Assembly (NCBI GenBank): GCA_021781855.1
Contig: JAJXWC010000059.1
Span: 1 to 11,968, forward strand
DNA length: 11,968 nucleotides
Direction of reading: 5' to 3'
Origin: Bacillota bacterium
Lineage (GTDB): Bacteria > Bacillota > Bacilli > Lactobacillales > Streptococcaceae
Of the stretch, positions 1 to 6,108 are shown piece after piece. The notes beneath the pieces are model-generated. The model ran no database searches. It worked only from the letters and a program-made list of their open reading frames with translations, and was not told the origin of the DNA. The stretch's first letter is position 1, and each line of letters begins with the position of its first letter. The position numbers and the translations under genes were made by a program.

Positions 1-414
1 CCTTTTGTGGTCTATCTGCTCATGTTTGTTCTGGCTATTTTCGGCTTAGGGTTTCCGAATAGCTGGCTGGTTCCAATCCGCCCGCTGGCCAATGCCAATA
101 CGTTGCTTTCGATTTTTACTATCGGGTTATTTATGGAATTTCAGCTTCCAAAAGGAAAATTGAAATTGGTTTTGCGTGTTTTGGTTTCACGTTACCTGTT
201 TGCCTTTATTTTTTCTGCCTTGGTTTATTTTTTCTTGCCTTTCCCGCATTTGGTGAAGCAGGTTTTATTGCTGATTTTCTTTTGCCCGATGTCCTTTTTG
301 CACATGCTTCAGGCAACAGCGTTTGGAAATGACCGTGGTGTGACAGGACTTGCTGTGAGTTTGTCTATGTTTGTTTCGCTGATTTTGATGAGCATCATCG
401 TGATTTTTTTATGA
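1..414 (+). CDS. AEC-family (auxin efflux carrier type) transporter, C-terminal part
   Basis: The reading frame is open from base 1 and ends with TGA at 412-414, so this is the last ~137 residues of a gene that starts outside the window. The GTG at base 7 is only an internal codon. The fragment is very hydrophobic, with about four to five membrane segments. The pattern LANANTLLSIFTIGLFMEF, followed by basic KGKLKL, then further helices and a final LAVSLSMFVSLILMSIIVIF, matches the second helical bundle of AEC permeases. That family exports or moves small organic acids and related metabolites across the cytoplasmic membrane; the substrate cannot be told from this fragment. The last base of the stop codon is also the first base of the hairpin leader module of the next gene. 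The family call rests on helix pattern and is fairly good; a different bile-acid/AEC-fold permease is the main alternative. Confidence 0.72.
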   Translation, partial: PFVVYLLMFVLAIFGLGFPNSWLVPIRPLANANTLLSIFTIGLFMEFQLPKGKLKLVLRVLVSRYLFAFIFSALVYFFLPFPHLVKQVLLLIFFCPMSFLHMLQATAFGNDRGVTGLAVSLSMFVSLILMSIIVIFL

Positions 415-486
415 AGGCTGTGCGAATACCTGTAAGACAAGAAAAGCTTGTCGTCAGGTATTTGTTGAGCTATAGAAGGAGTAGTT
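414..486 (+). repeat. Hairpin leader module copy 1 with built-in ribosome binding site
   Basis: The module starts with AAGGCTGTGCGA at 414-425. It then forms an outer stem AATACCTG (425-432) with CAGGTATT (455-462) and an inner stem GACAAG (436-441) with CTTGTC (447-452) around a 5-nt loop. The shared tail GTTGAGCTATAGAAGGAG (464-481) carries the Shine-Dalgarno and ends 5 nt before the Nudix ATG. The same architecture with different stem sequences precedes the OYE gene at 1191; only the tail is shared with the LURP-one leader. It could be a translational control element or a mobile repeat that brings its own ribosome binding site. There is no U-run, so it is not an ordinary terminator. Confidence 0.75.
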
Positions 487-1053
487 ATGGAGACGAATGA
501 ATTAAAAATTTTACTGAAAAATTTCGTACCGCAAGGCGAACAAGAGCATTCAGATTTACGAATTTTCCGAGAATTTGCAGAGGACTCACGTAATCTGACC
601 CGAGACTCGGTGGCGCATTTTACAGCAAGTGCTTTTGTTCTGAATAAAAAACATGATAAGTTACTGGCGATTTTTCATAAGATTTATCAGAGCTGGGGCT
701 GGCTAGGCGGGCATAGTGATGGAAACGCTGATTTATTGGCTGTGGCGCTCAAAGAAGTTCGCGAAGAAAGTGGGCTTTCACAGTTGAAAGTGCTTGAGCC
801 GGCTCCGATTTCGCTGGAAGCAATCACAGTGCCTGCTCATGTACATCGAACGCACGGCTACGTTTCAGCACATTTGCATTTGAACGTGACTTTTTTGTTT
901 GAGGCAGATGAAAATGAGACCTTGCACAAAAATGAAGCAGAAACAGGCGGAATTGCTTGGGTACCGCTAAATGAATTTGTCGCAAAATCAAATGAAGCTG
1001 AGATGACCCCGATTTATGAGAAAATTATTTCACGGATTGAGCAGTTGAACTGA
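487..1053 (+). CDS. Nudix hydrolase family protein
   Basis: This 188-residue protein carries a Nudix-type segment at residues 74-97 (GGHSDGN...VALKEVREESGL). It follows the GGHxDGxxDLLAVALREVxEExG variant of the box: E90, E93 and E94 can bind the divalent metal. The position normally holding Glu after G-x5 is Ala81, and the usual Arg before Glu90 is Lys89. Enzymes of this superfamily hydrolyse nucleoside diphosphates linked to another moiety (sugar nucleotides, ADP-ribose, oxidised nucleotides, CoA); the substrate here is not evident. The protein has no signal peptide and is cytosolic. The ATG follows AAGGAG by 5 nt, which fixes the start. The hairpin leader upstream is shared with the next gene, suggesting a common mode of expression rather than a classical operon. 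Confidence 0.85.
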   Translation: METNELKILLKNFVPQGEQEHSDLRIFREFAEDSRNLTRDSVAHFTASAFVLNKKHDKLLAIFHKIYQSWGWLGGHSDGNADLLAVALKEVREESGLSQLKVLEPAPISLEAITVPAHVHRTHGYVSAHLHLNVTFLFEADENETLHKNEAETGGIAWVPLNEFVAKSNEAEMTPIYEKIISRIEQLN

Positions 1054-1058
1054 TTTCG

Positions 1059-1067
1059 TGATAAAAT
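1059..1067 (+). promoter_or_regulatory. Possible extended -10 promoter before the OYE gene
   Basis: TGATAAAAT at 1059-1067 fits an extended -10 element (TGN plus TAAAAT). A poor -35 candidate TTGAGC lies at 1037-1042 with a long 19-bp spacer. It would place a start near 1074 and give the OYE gene a ~115-nt leader containing both repeat-module copies. Weak evidence; the gene may instead be read from upstream. Confidence 0.28.
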
Positions 1068-1088
1068 GAAGAAAGTGATAAGCAGTTT

Positions 1089-1122
1089 ACTTGCGTCAAG
1101 AGCTTGTTGAACCGTAGAAAGG
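1089..1122 (+). repeat. Partial leader-module copy (tail part)
   Basis: ACTTGCGTC AAGAGCTTGTTGAACCGTAGAAAGG here resembles the complete tail before the LURP-one gene (CTTTGCGTCATTGCTATC AAGCGCTTGTTGAGCCATAGAAGGAG), with about 8 nt missing. Its tail GTTGAACCGTAGAAAGG (1106-1122) runs directly into the head of the next copy at 1118. The Shine-Dalgarno is degraded (AAAGG) and no start codon follows at usable distance. This looks like a decayed or recombined tandem copy. Confidence 0.6.
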
Positions 1123-1190
1123 CTGTGCGAGTGACTGAAAGGCAAGCCTTTTTGCCGTCAGTCGCTAGTTGAGCCGTAGAAGGAGAAAAT
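1118..1190 (+). repeat. Hairpin leader module copy 2 with built-in ribosome binding site
   Basis: The head AAAGGCTGTGCGA (1118-1130) is followed by an outer stem AGTGACTG (1130-1137) pairing with CAGTCGCT (1159-1166, one G-U pair). The inner stem GGCAA (1141-1145) pairs with TTGCC (1152-1156). The tail GTTGAGCCGTAGAAGGAG (1168-1185) ends 5 nt before the OYE ATG. Relative to copy 1 both stems have changed bases on both sides while pairing is kept; the CTGnAA and GTCAG junctions and the tail are conserved. That pattern is what selection for RNA structure would produce. Confidence 0.75.
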
Positions 1191-2276
1191 ATGACAAATT
1201 TCAATGAATCTTTAACCTTGCGTTCAGGAATTACGCTTAAAAATCGGCTGGTCATGGCACCAATGACAGTGGTTTTGAGTTTTCATGACGGCACATTGAC
1301 ACAAGAAGAAATAGAACACTATGCTTCAAGAAGCAAAGGATTGGGCGCAATAATTACAGGTACGGCAAATGTAACCGATAATGGCCGTGGCTGGCCAGGA
1401 GAGTTAACGATTGCTTCTGACGAGGCGATTGCAAATTTGACAGTCTTGTCAAAAGCTGTTCATGAACAAGGGGCGCGTGCGATTTTGCAGATTTTTCACG
1501 CAGGGCGAATGACCAATCATCAAACAATTGGTGAACAGCCTGTTTCAGCGTCAGCAGTGGCAGCGGAAATTGCAGGTGCAGAAGAACCGCGAGCATTGTC
1601 CACTGAGGAGATTGAGGCAATCATTGAAGCCTTTGGTCAGGCGACTCGGCGTGCGATTGCTGCTGGATTTGACGGTGTTGAGATTCATGGAGCTAATATG
1701 TATCTGATTCATCAATTTTTCTCCCCGCATTCAAATCGGCGAGAAGATGAATGGGGCGGAAGTCTTGAGAAGCGAGCAAAGTTTCCGCTGGCAGTGATTG
1801 ACCGCGTTCAAAAAGAAGTTGCAAAGTCAAATCGTCCGTTCGCAGTGGGGTATCGGTTGTCACCTGTTGAAGCAACGGTGCCTGGTATTCAGTTTGAAGA
1901 TACTTTGTGGCTGTTAGAGGAGCTGAAAAAGAAAAATCTTGATTATCTTCACGTTTCATTGAAACATTTTGCCAGAAAATCAAACTCGGAAAAATTTCAG
2001 GAAAAGTCAGAATTGGCTTATATCCATGAGCATTTACAGGGAACACTTCCGCTGATTGGTGTTGGCGGCGTGCGAACACGAGAGGATATTGAGGAATTGC
2101 TAGAAAATGCTGAAATTGCGGCGATTGGTCAGCAGCTTTTGGTTGACCCTGAATTTGCTGTGAAGATTGCCGAAAATCGCTCTGACGAAATTGTCAAAAA
2201 ACCTTTTGGCGAAGCCATTAAAGACCTTCCGATGCCACATCCGATGTTTAAGTATCTCGAAAAACGTTATCAATAA
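1191..2276 (+). CDS. NADH:flavin oxidoreductase, Old Yellow Enzyme family
   Basis: The 361-residue protein is a single TIM-barrel FMN enzyme. Visible signatures are NRLVMAPMT (18-26, flavin contact), the strand ending QIFHAGR (100-106), and EIHGANMYLIHQFFSPHSNRR (165-185). This last segment holds the substrate-binding pair His166/Asn169 and the proton-donor Tyr171, followed by the family's EWGGS. The late phosphate-binding part reads IGVGGVR then AAIGQQLLVDPEF. Family members use NAD(P)H to reduce activated C=C bonds of enones or quinones in the cytosol; the natural substrate is unknown. It lacks the C-terminal FAD/Fe-S half of 2,4-dienoyl-CoA reductase, so it is the short form. Translation starts behind AAGGAG within the leader module. 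A terminator follows just after the stop, so it ends its own transcription unit. Confidence 0.9.
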   Translation: MTNFNESLTLRSGITLKNRLVMAPMTVVLSFHDGTLTQEEIEHYASRSKGLGAIITGTANVTDNGRGWPGELTIASDEAIANLTVLSKAVHEQGARAILQIFHAGRMTNHQTIGEQPVSASAVAAEIAGAEEPRALSTEEIEAIIEAFGQATRRAIAAGFDGVEIHGANMYLIHQFFSPHSNRREDEWGGSLEKRAKFPLAVIDRVQKEVAKSNRPFAVGYRLSPVEATVPGIQFEDTLWLLEELKKKNLDYLHVSLKHFARKSNSEKFQEKSELAYIHEHLQGTLPLIGVGGVRTREDIEELLENAEIAAIGQQLLVDPEFAVKIAENRSDEIVKKPFGEAIKDLPMPHPMFKYLEKRYQ

Positions 2277-2286
2277 TAGAAAAATT

Positions 2287-2310
2287 AAAACTCCGTCTTC
2301 GGAGTTTTTT
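2287..2310 (+). terminator. Rho-independent terminator after the OYE gene
   Basis: AAAACTCCG (2287-2295) pairs with CGGAGTTTT (2300-2308) across a TCTT loop and the run of T continues to 2310. It begins 11 nt past the OYE stop codon and separates that unit from metA. Confidence 0.9.
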
Positions 2311-2322
2311 ATTGCTAAAGTC

Positions 2323-2380
2323 TTGAAAATCAGCTTCAGAGGTCTATAATGATTCTATGTAAAAATTTTTCATGAAGGAG
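2323..2380 (+). promoter_or_regulatory. metA promoter and ribosome binding site
   Basis: TTGAAA (2323-2328) and TATAAT (2345-2350) are spaced by 16 bp, predicting a start near 2357. GAAGGAG (2374-2380) lies 5 nt before the metA ATG. The resulting leader is only ~29 nt, too short for a T-box or SAM riboswitch. Methionine or cysteine control would therefore have to act through a DNA-binding protein; no clear operator is recognised. Confidence 0.8.
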
Positions 2381-2385
2381 TCCGA

Positions 2386-3366
2386 ATGCCAGTCAAAGTA
2401 ATCAAAAATTTGCCCGCGATTGAAATCTTACAAGATGAGAATATTTTCGTGATGGATAGTGATAGGGCACGCACGCAGCAAATTCGTCCGTTGAACTTAC
2501 TTGTTGTCAACCTTATGCCGCGCAAACAAGTGACTGAAACACAGCTTTTGCGTCTCTTATCTAATACACCGATTCAAGTCAACGTAGATTTGCTTTACAC
2601 GACAACTCATGAGGTGAAAAACACGCAGCAAGGACATTTGGACAGCTTTTACAAGGCGTTTGACGAGATAAAACTGAGATTTTATGACGGTATGATTGTG
2701 ACAGGAGCACCTGTTGAGACGCTCGCTTTTGAGGAAGTCGATTATTGGACAGAGCTTCTGAAAATTTTCGAATGGAGCAAATCGCACGTTTATTCAACTT
2801 TGCATATTTGTTGGGGCGCACAAGCAGGGCTTTACGCGCGTTATGGGATTGACAAGGTGGAGTTGCCACGCAAACTCTGCGGCATTTATGAAAATTCTGT
2901 GGAAAATCCGCAACATGTCCTTTTTCGTGGATTTGATGACAGCTTTCGTTGTCCTCATTCACGTTATACCGCTTCAAATCTGGATTTGACTGCTCTGCCA
3001 AATTTTGAAATTCTGTCAAAAAGCACGGAAGCAGGGCTGTCTGTTTTGTCAAAGAAAAATTTGCGCGAAGTCTATGTTTTCGGGCATCTGGAGTATGAAC
3101 GTGATACTTTAAGTTGGGAATATGAGCGGGATAAAGTAGCAGGTTTGCAGCCCGATTTGCCCGCGCATTATTTTCCAGATGATGATGACCAAAAACGGCC
3201 ACGAATGAGTTGGGCATCTGCCGCTTCACTTTTCTTTTCAAACTGGCTCAACTACGCAGTTTATCAAGGCACACCTTATATTGCAGCCAGACTAGCAGAA
3301 CATCCCGAAAGTGACTATGACTTCAATTTGTATAACATGACCAGTGCAGATTGTGCTGCTTTATAA
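2386..3366 (+). CDS. metA: Homoserine O-acyltransferase MetA (predicted acetyl-CoA type)
   Basis: The 326-residue protein matches the MetA family over its full length. It catalyses the first committed step of methionine synthesis, acylation of the homoserine hydroxyl, in the cytosol. The nucleophile is Cys142 in HICWGAQA, and the partner residues His234 and Glu236 lie in VFGHLEYE. LMPRKQVTETQ (43-53) supplies the conserved lysine. The acyl-donor position 111 is Glu (TGAPVET), whereas E. coli MetA, which uses succinyl-CoA, has Gly there. From the published specificity work on this family, Glu111 predicts acetyl-CoA, so the usual name homoserine O-succinyltransferase is probably wrong for this protein. 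It is transcribed from its own promoter. The gene is followed by the hairpin-rich gap before metB1, and its stop codon lies inside the first repeat end. Confidence 0.96.
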   Translation: MPVKVIKNLPAIEILQDENIFVMDSDRARTQQIRPLNLLVVNLMPRKQVTETQLLRLLSNTPIQVNVDLLYTTTHEVKNTQQGHLDSFYKAFDEIKLRFYDGMIVTGAPVETLAFEEVDYWTELLKIFEWSKSHVYSTLHICWGAQAGLYARYGIDKVELPRKLCGIYENSVENPQHVLFRGFDDSFRCPHSRYTASNLDLTALPNFEILSKSTEAGLSVLSKKNLREVYVFGHLEYERDTLSWEYERDKVAGLQPDLPAHYFPDDDDQKRPRMSWASAASLFFSNWLNYAVYQGTPYIAARLAEHPESDYDFNLYNMTSADCAAL

Positions 3367-3484
3367 GATGTGAGCCCGACTGGGTTGAAGTGATGAAAAA
3401 TAGAAAAATTCAAGGTTCTGCGCTTGCGCAGGTTCTGAATTTTATCTTTGTTCACTCACTTCAAGGAGGGCGAACTCAGTTAGA
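3363..3484 (+). repeat. Hairpin repeat unit 1 of the metA-metB1 gap
   Basis: The unit begins with ATAAGATGTGAGCCCGACTG (3363 on), the first part of a 25-bp sequence repeated exactly at 3485, and overlaps the metA stop codon. It ends with GGAGGGCGAACTCAGTTAG. Between these it folds as a long nested hairpin: ACTGGGTT (3379-3386) with AACTCAGT (3473-3480), TTGAAGTGA (3385-3393) with TCACTTCAA (3456-3464), AAAATTCA (3405-3412) with TGAATTTT (3436-3443), and CTGCGC (3418-3423) with GCGCAG (3426-3431). There is no coding potential and no T-run at its end. Confidence 0.75.
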
Positions 3485-3673
3485 ATAAGATGTGAGCCCG
3501 ACTGGGTTGGCAGCGTCGAAAATTGCTGCTCGACTTGCAACTTTAATGGATACCTGCGATGCGGACAGCGTAGCAGCGACGTTGCGGAGATAGGAATTTG
3601 GACGGTTCGTGCGAAGCATGGTTCTCCAATTTATCTATTTTCGCGCCTGCGGAGGAGCGCAAACTCAGTTGAA
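3485..3673 (+). repeat. Hairpin repeat unit 2 of the metA-metB1 gap
   Basis: It opens with the same 25 bp as unit 1 (3485-3509) and closes with GGAGGAGCGCAAACTCAGTTG (3651-3671), a diverged version of the unit 1 end. The outer stem ACTGGGTT (3501-3508) with AACTCAGT (3662-3669) is the same as in unit 1. The interior is longer and unrelated in sequence, but again palindromic: GCAG..CGAAAAT (3510-3523) with ATTTTCG..CTGC (3637-3650), and AATTTGGA (3595-3602) with TCCAATTT (3625-3632). A third, shorter start (ATAAAATGTGAGTCC, 3674-3688) follows with a small TTTGC/GCAAA hairpin just before the metB1 ribosome binding site. Confidence 0.7.
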
Positions 3674-3743
3674 ATAAAATGTGAGTCCATTTGCGTTGAA
3701 GCAAAGACACACCAATTCATAAAATCAAAAGAAGGTAAATATT

Positions 3744-4826
3744 ATGACTCAATTAGACACTATTTTAGCTCATGCGGGCAATCAACATGACGCAACAACA
3801 GGTGCGCTCGTTAGTCCCCTGCATTTTTCAACGACCTATCAGCACCCAGAGTTTGGAAAATCAACAGGTTTTGACTACACACGGACAAAAAACCCAACGC
3901 GCTCAAATCTCGAAGAGGCACTCGCTGCGATTGAGAATGGTAATTTTGCTCTGGCAACATCATCGGGAATGGCAGCAGTTGTCTTAGCGCTGGAGATTTT
4001 TCCTGTCGGGACAAAGGTTGTGGCAAGTCGTGACTTGTACGGCGGGTCATTTCGCTGGTTTGACGAGCAAGCGGAACACGGGCGGTTTTCGTTTTCTTAT
4101 GCCAACAATGAAGCGGAGATGCTTGAGCAAATCACATCGGACACAGATATCGTCTATATCGAGACACCGACCAATCCGCTGATGATTGAGGTAGATATTG
4201 CCAAAGTCGCCAAAGCTGCTCACGAAAATGGTGCAAAGGTCATCGTGGATAATACATTTTATACACCGATTTATCAGCGCCCTTTGGAGCTTGGTGCTGA
4301 CCTCGTGTTGCATTCGGCAACAAAATATCTGGGTGGGCACAATGACGTGCTAGCGGGAGCTGTGATTGTGCGTGATGAAGCGCTTTATGAGAAATTATTA
4401 CACAATCTGAACACGACAGGCTCAACCCTCTCTCCTTTTGATAGCTATCTTGTCTTGCGCGGGATGAAAACTTTAGCCTTACGAATGGAGCGGGCAACCG
4501 AAAATGCACAGAAAGTTGCGGCAGCCTTGCAAAAAAATCCAAACGTGAAAGAAGTCATTTACACAGGAAAAGGCGGGATGATTTCCTTCAAAATCACAGA
4601 TGAAAGCCAGATTCCTCATTTCTTAAACAGTTTAAAAGTTTTTACTTTTGCTGAAAGTTTGGGCGGTGTGGAAAGTCTGATTACTTATCCTGCGACGCAA
4701 ACCCATCATGATATTCCTGCCGAGATTCGCGCTAGCTACGGGCTGACGGATGATTTGCTGCGTCTGTCGGTTGGGATTGAAGCTGCGGAGGATTTGATTG
4801 AAGATTTGGAGCAGGCATTCTTGTAA
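3744..4826 (+). CDS. metB1: Cystathionine gamma-synthase / O-acetylhomoserine-dependent transsulfuration enzyme
   Basis: The 360-residue protein belongs to the Cys/Met metabolism PLP family. Lys194 in LHSATKYLGGHND forms the Schiff base, TSSGMAA (72-78) and IETPTNP (139-145) contact the cofactor, and Arg340 in LRLSVG binds the substrate carboxylate. It is expected to join cysteine and O-acetylhomoserine into cystathionine, following MetA; use of sulfide or gamma-lyase activity cannot be excluded from sequence. The protein is ~20 residues shorter than typical members. The missing part lies around VIYTGKGGMISF (271-282), where most relatives have a YPGL...GFGG loop. The reading frame is intact there, so it may be a lineage variant. 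AGAAGG lies 8 nt before the ATG. ytjE follows 35 nt downstream, probably on the same transcript. Confidence 0.9.
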   Translation: MTQLDTILAHAGNQHDATTGALVSPLHFSTTYQHPEFGKSTGFDYTRTKNPTRSNLEEALAAIENGNFALATSSGMAAVVLALEIFPVGTKVVASRDLYGGSFRWFDEQAEHGRFSFSYANNEAEMLEQITSDTDIVYIETPTNPLMIEVDIAKVAKAAHENGAKVIVDNTFYTPIYQRPLELGADLVLHSATKYLGGHNDVLAGAVIVRDEALYEKLLHNLNTTGSTLSPFDSYLVLRGMKTLALRMERATENAQKVAAALQKNPNVKEVIYTGKGGMISFKITDESQIPHFLNSLKVFTFAESLGGVESLITYPATQTHHDIPAEIRASYGLTDDLLRLSVGIEAAEDLIEDLEQAFL

Positions 4827-4840
4827 GGAGGTCATCACTG
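4825..4840 (+). promoter_or_regulatory. Strong Shine-Dalgarno with an in-frame CTG, upstream of the annotated ytjE ATG
   Basis: AAGGAGGT (4825-4832) overlaps the metB1 stop codon and is a near-perfect anti-16S match. No ATG follows at normal distance. A CTG at 4838, six nt further on, is in frame with ytjE and would add eight residues (xTKEERKE). The ATG at 4862 has its own weaker GAGAGG six nt upstream. The start choice is therefore not settled. Confidence 0.45.
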
Positions 4841-4861
4841 ACGAAGGAAGAGAGGAAAGAA

Positions 4862-6022
4862 ATGACAAAATATGATTTTACAGCGCAACCAGACCGTTTG
4901 CACCAGCATTCAGTAAAATGGCAAGAAGTGGAGGCTGATGCAAATCAGCTCCCAATGTGGGTGGCAGATATGGATTTTGTTGCGCTACCTGAAGTGACAA
5001 CAGCGATTCATGAATATGCTGGGCAGGCAGTTTATGGGTATTCGTATGTTCCAGACGGATTGCTTTCGGCAATTCAAGACTGGGAGCGCACACAGCATCA
5101 TTATCAGTTTGACAAAAATGCGATTGTATTGGTTGACGGTGTGGTGCCTGCGATTGGGATTGCCATTCAGTCCTTTACAAAGGAGAATGACGCAGTGCTG
5201 ATTAACACGCCTGTTTATCCGCCTTTTGCTCGTACAACGAAGCTGAATAAGCGCAAACTGATTGAAAATTCTCTTCTTGAGGTTAATGGTGAATTCGTCA
5301 TTGATTTCGCAAAGTTTGAGCAGCAAATCATCGAAAATGCAGTCAAGCTTTATGTGCTTTGCAATCCGCATAATCCCGGTGGACGTGTTTGGCGCAAAGA
5401 TGAATTACTCAAAATCGGCGAAATTTGCAAAAAACACGGTGTTATTGTTGTTGCAGATGAAATCCATCAGGACCTCGTTTTATATGAAAATGCGCACTTG
5501 AGTTTTAATACGCTTGCGCCTGAGTTCAAAGATTTTGCAATTATCCTCAGCTCAGCAACGAAAACATTTAATATCGCAGGGACAAAATGTTCTTTTGCGA
5601 TTATCGAAGATGAAAAGCTGCGCGAAGCCTTTCTTAATCGGCGACTTGCGAACAATCAGCATGAAATCTCGACGCTTGGTATGATGACGACCGAAGCAGC
5701 ACTGAAAAACGGTGCACGATGGCTAGCAGAGCTAAAGCCAGTATTGGAAGAAAATACGAATTTCGTGTTAGCTCAGTTTTCTGAAAAAACAAAAATCAAA
5801 GTCATGAAACCACAGGGAACTTACTTGATTTGGCTCGATTTTTCAGCCTACAATTTATCTGAAAAAGCACTTTATGAGAAGCTTCATGACGAAGCAAAGG
5901 TCATTTTGAACAAAGGATTTACCTTTGGCACAGAGGGAGCGCAGCACGCACGGCTCAATGTCGCAGCACCATTTGCCAATGTAAAAGCGGCAGTCGAGCG
6001 GATTATTGCAGTGTTTTCTTAA
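4862..6022 (+). CDS. ytjE: MalY/PatB-type PLP-dependent C-S beta-lyase (cystathionine beta-lyase)
   Basis: The 386-residue protein is a fold-type I aminotransferase-like enzyme of the MalY/PatB group. Signatures are PMWVADMDF (31-39), VYGY (57-60), LCNPHNPGGRVW (166-177), VADEIHQDL (197-205), the PLP lysine Lys234 in SSATKTFNIAGTKCS, and an Arg-containing C-terminal LNVAAPFANV segment. Known members cleave cystathionine to homocysteine, pyruvate and ammonia; the lactococcal YtjE also degrades methionine to methanethiol, a cheese aroma compound. Directly behind metB1, the likely role is the second transsulfuration step. I use ATG 4862 as start; a longer form from CTG 4838 is possible. The symbol is by resemblance and context, not by a search. 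Confidence 0.88.
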   Translation: MTKYDFTAQPDRLHQHSVKWQEVEADANQLPMWVADMDFVALPEVTTAIHEYAGQAVYGYSYVPDGLLSAIQDWERTQHHYQFDKNAIVLVDGVVPAIGIAIQSFTKENDAVLINTPVYPPFARTTKLNKRKLIENSLLEVNGEFVIDFAKFEQQIIENAVKLYVLCNPHNPGGRVWRKDELLKIGEICKKHGVIVVADEIHQDLVLYENAHLSFNTLAPEFKDFAIILSSATKTFNIAGTKCSFAIIEDEKLREAFLNRRLANNQHEISTLGMMTTEAALKNGARWLAELKPVLEENTNFVLAQFSEKTKIKVMKPQGTYLIWLDFSAYNLSEKALYEKLHDEAKVILNKGFTFGTEGAQHARLNVAAPFANVKAAVERIIAVFS

Positions 6023-6069
6023 GATTTATAATGAGAAAAAACTGACAAAAGGTAGATTATAACGAAGCT

Positions 6070-6108
6070 ATTCAAACCATAAAAGGCTTGCGAGTGCCTG
6101 AAAGGCAA
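6070..6108 (+). repeat. Partial leader-module copy (decayed tail plus head)
   Basis: AAAGGCTTGCGAGTGCCTGAAAGGCAA (6082-6108) matches the head of leader copy 2 (1118-1145) with one substitution and one gap. The preceding CTATTCAAACCATAAAAGG resembles the tail GTTGAACCGTAGAAAGG found at 1106. The right half of the hairpin is absent; unrelated sequence starts at about 6109. It looks like a module broken by insertion or recombination. Confidence 0.6.

Noticed and set aside
2357..2385. Possible T-box or SAM riboswitch controlling metA
   Set aside because: The predicted leader is only about 29 nt and has no conserved T-box, S-box or terminator structure.
2579..3241. Long open frame (220 codons) on the minus strand opposite metA
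   Set aside because: It lies fully inside metA, which has complete family motifs; the antisense product shows no recognisable domain and no ribosome binding site. It is a shadow of the codon pattern.
3405..3443. Nested hairpin after metA as a simple terminator
   Set aside because: The stem is strong, but no T-run follows the tip hairpin or the outer stem; the repeated unit structure explains it better.
3696..3725. Possible metB1 promoter (TTGAAG, 18-bp spacer, TAAAAT)
   Set aside because: It would start transcription inside the ribosome binding site, both boxes are imperfect, and TTGAAG is the loop of a small hairpin. Read-through from metA is as likely.
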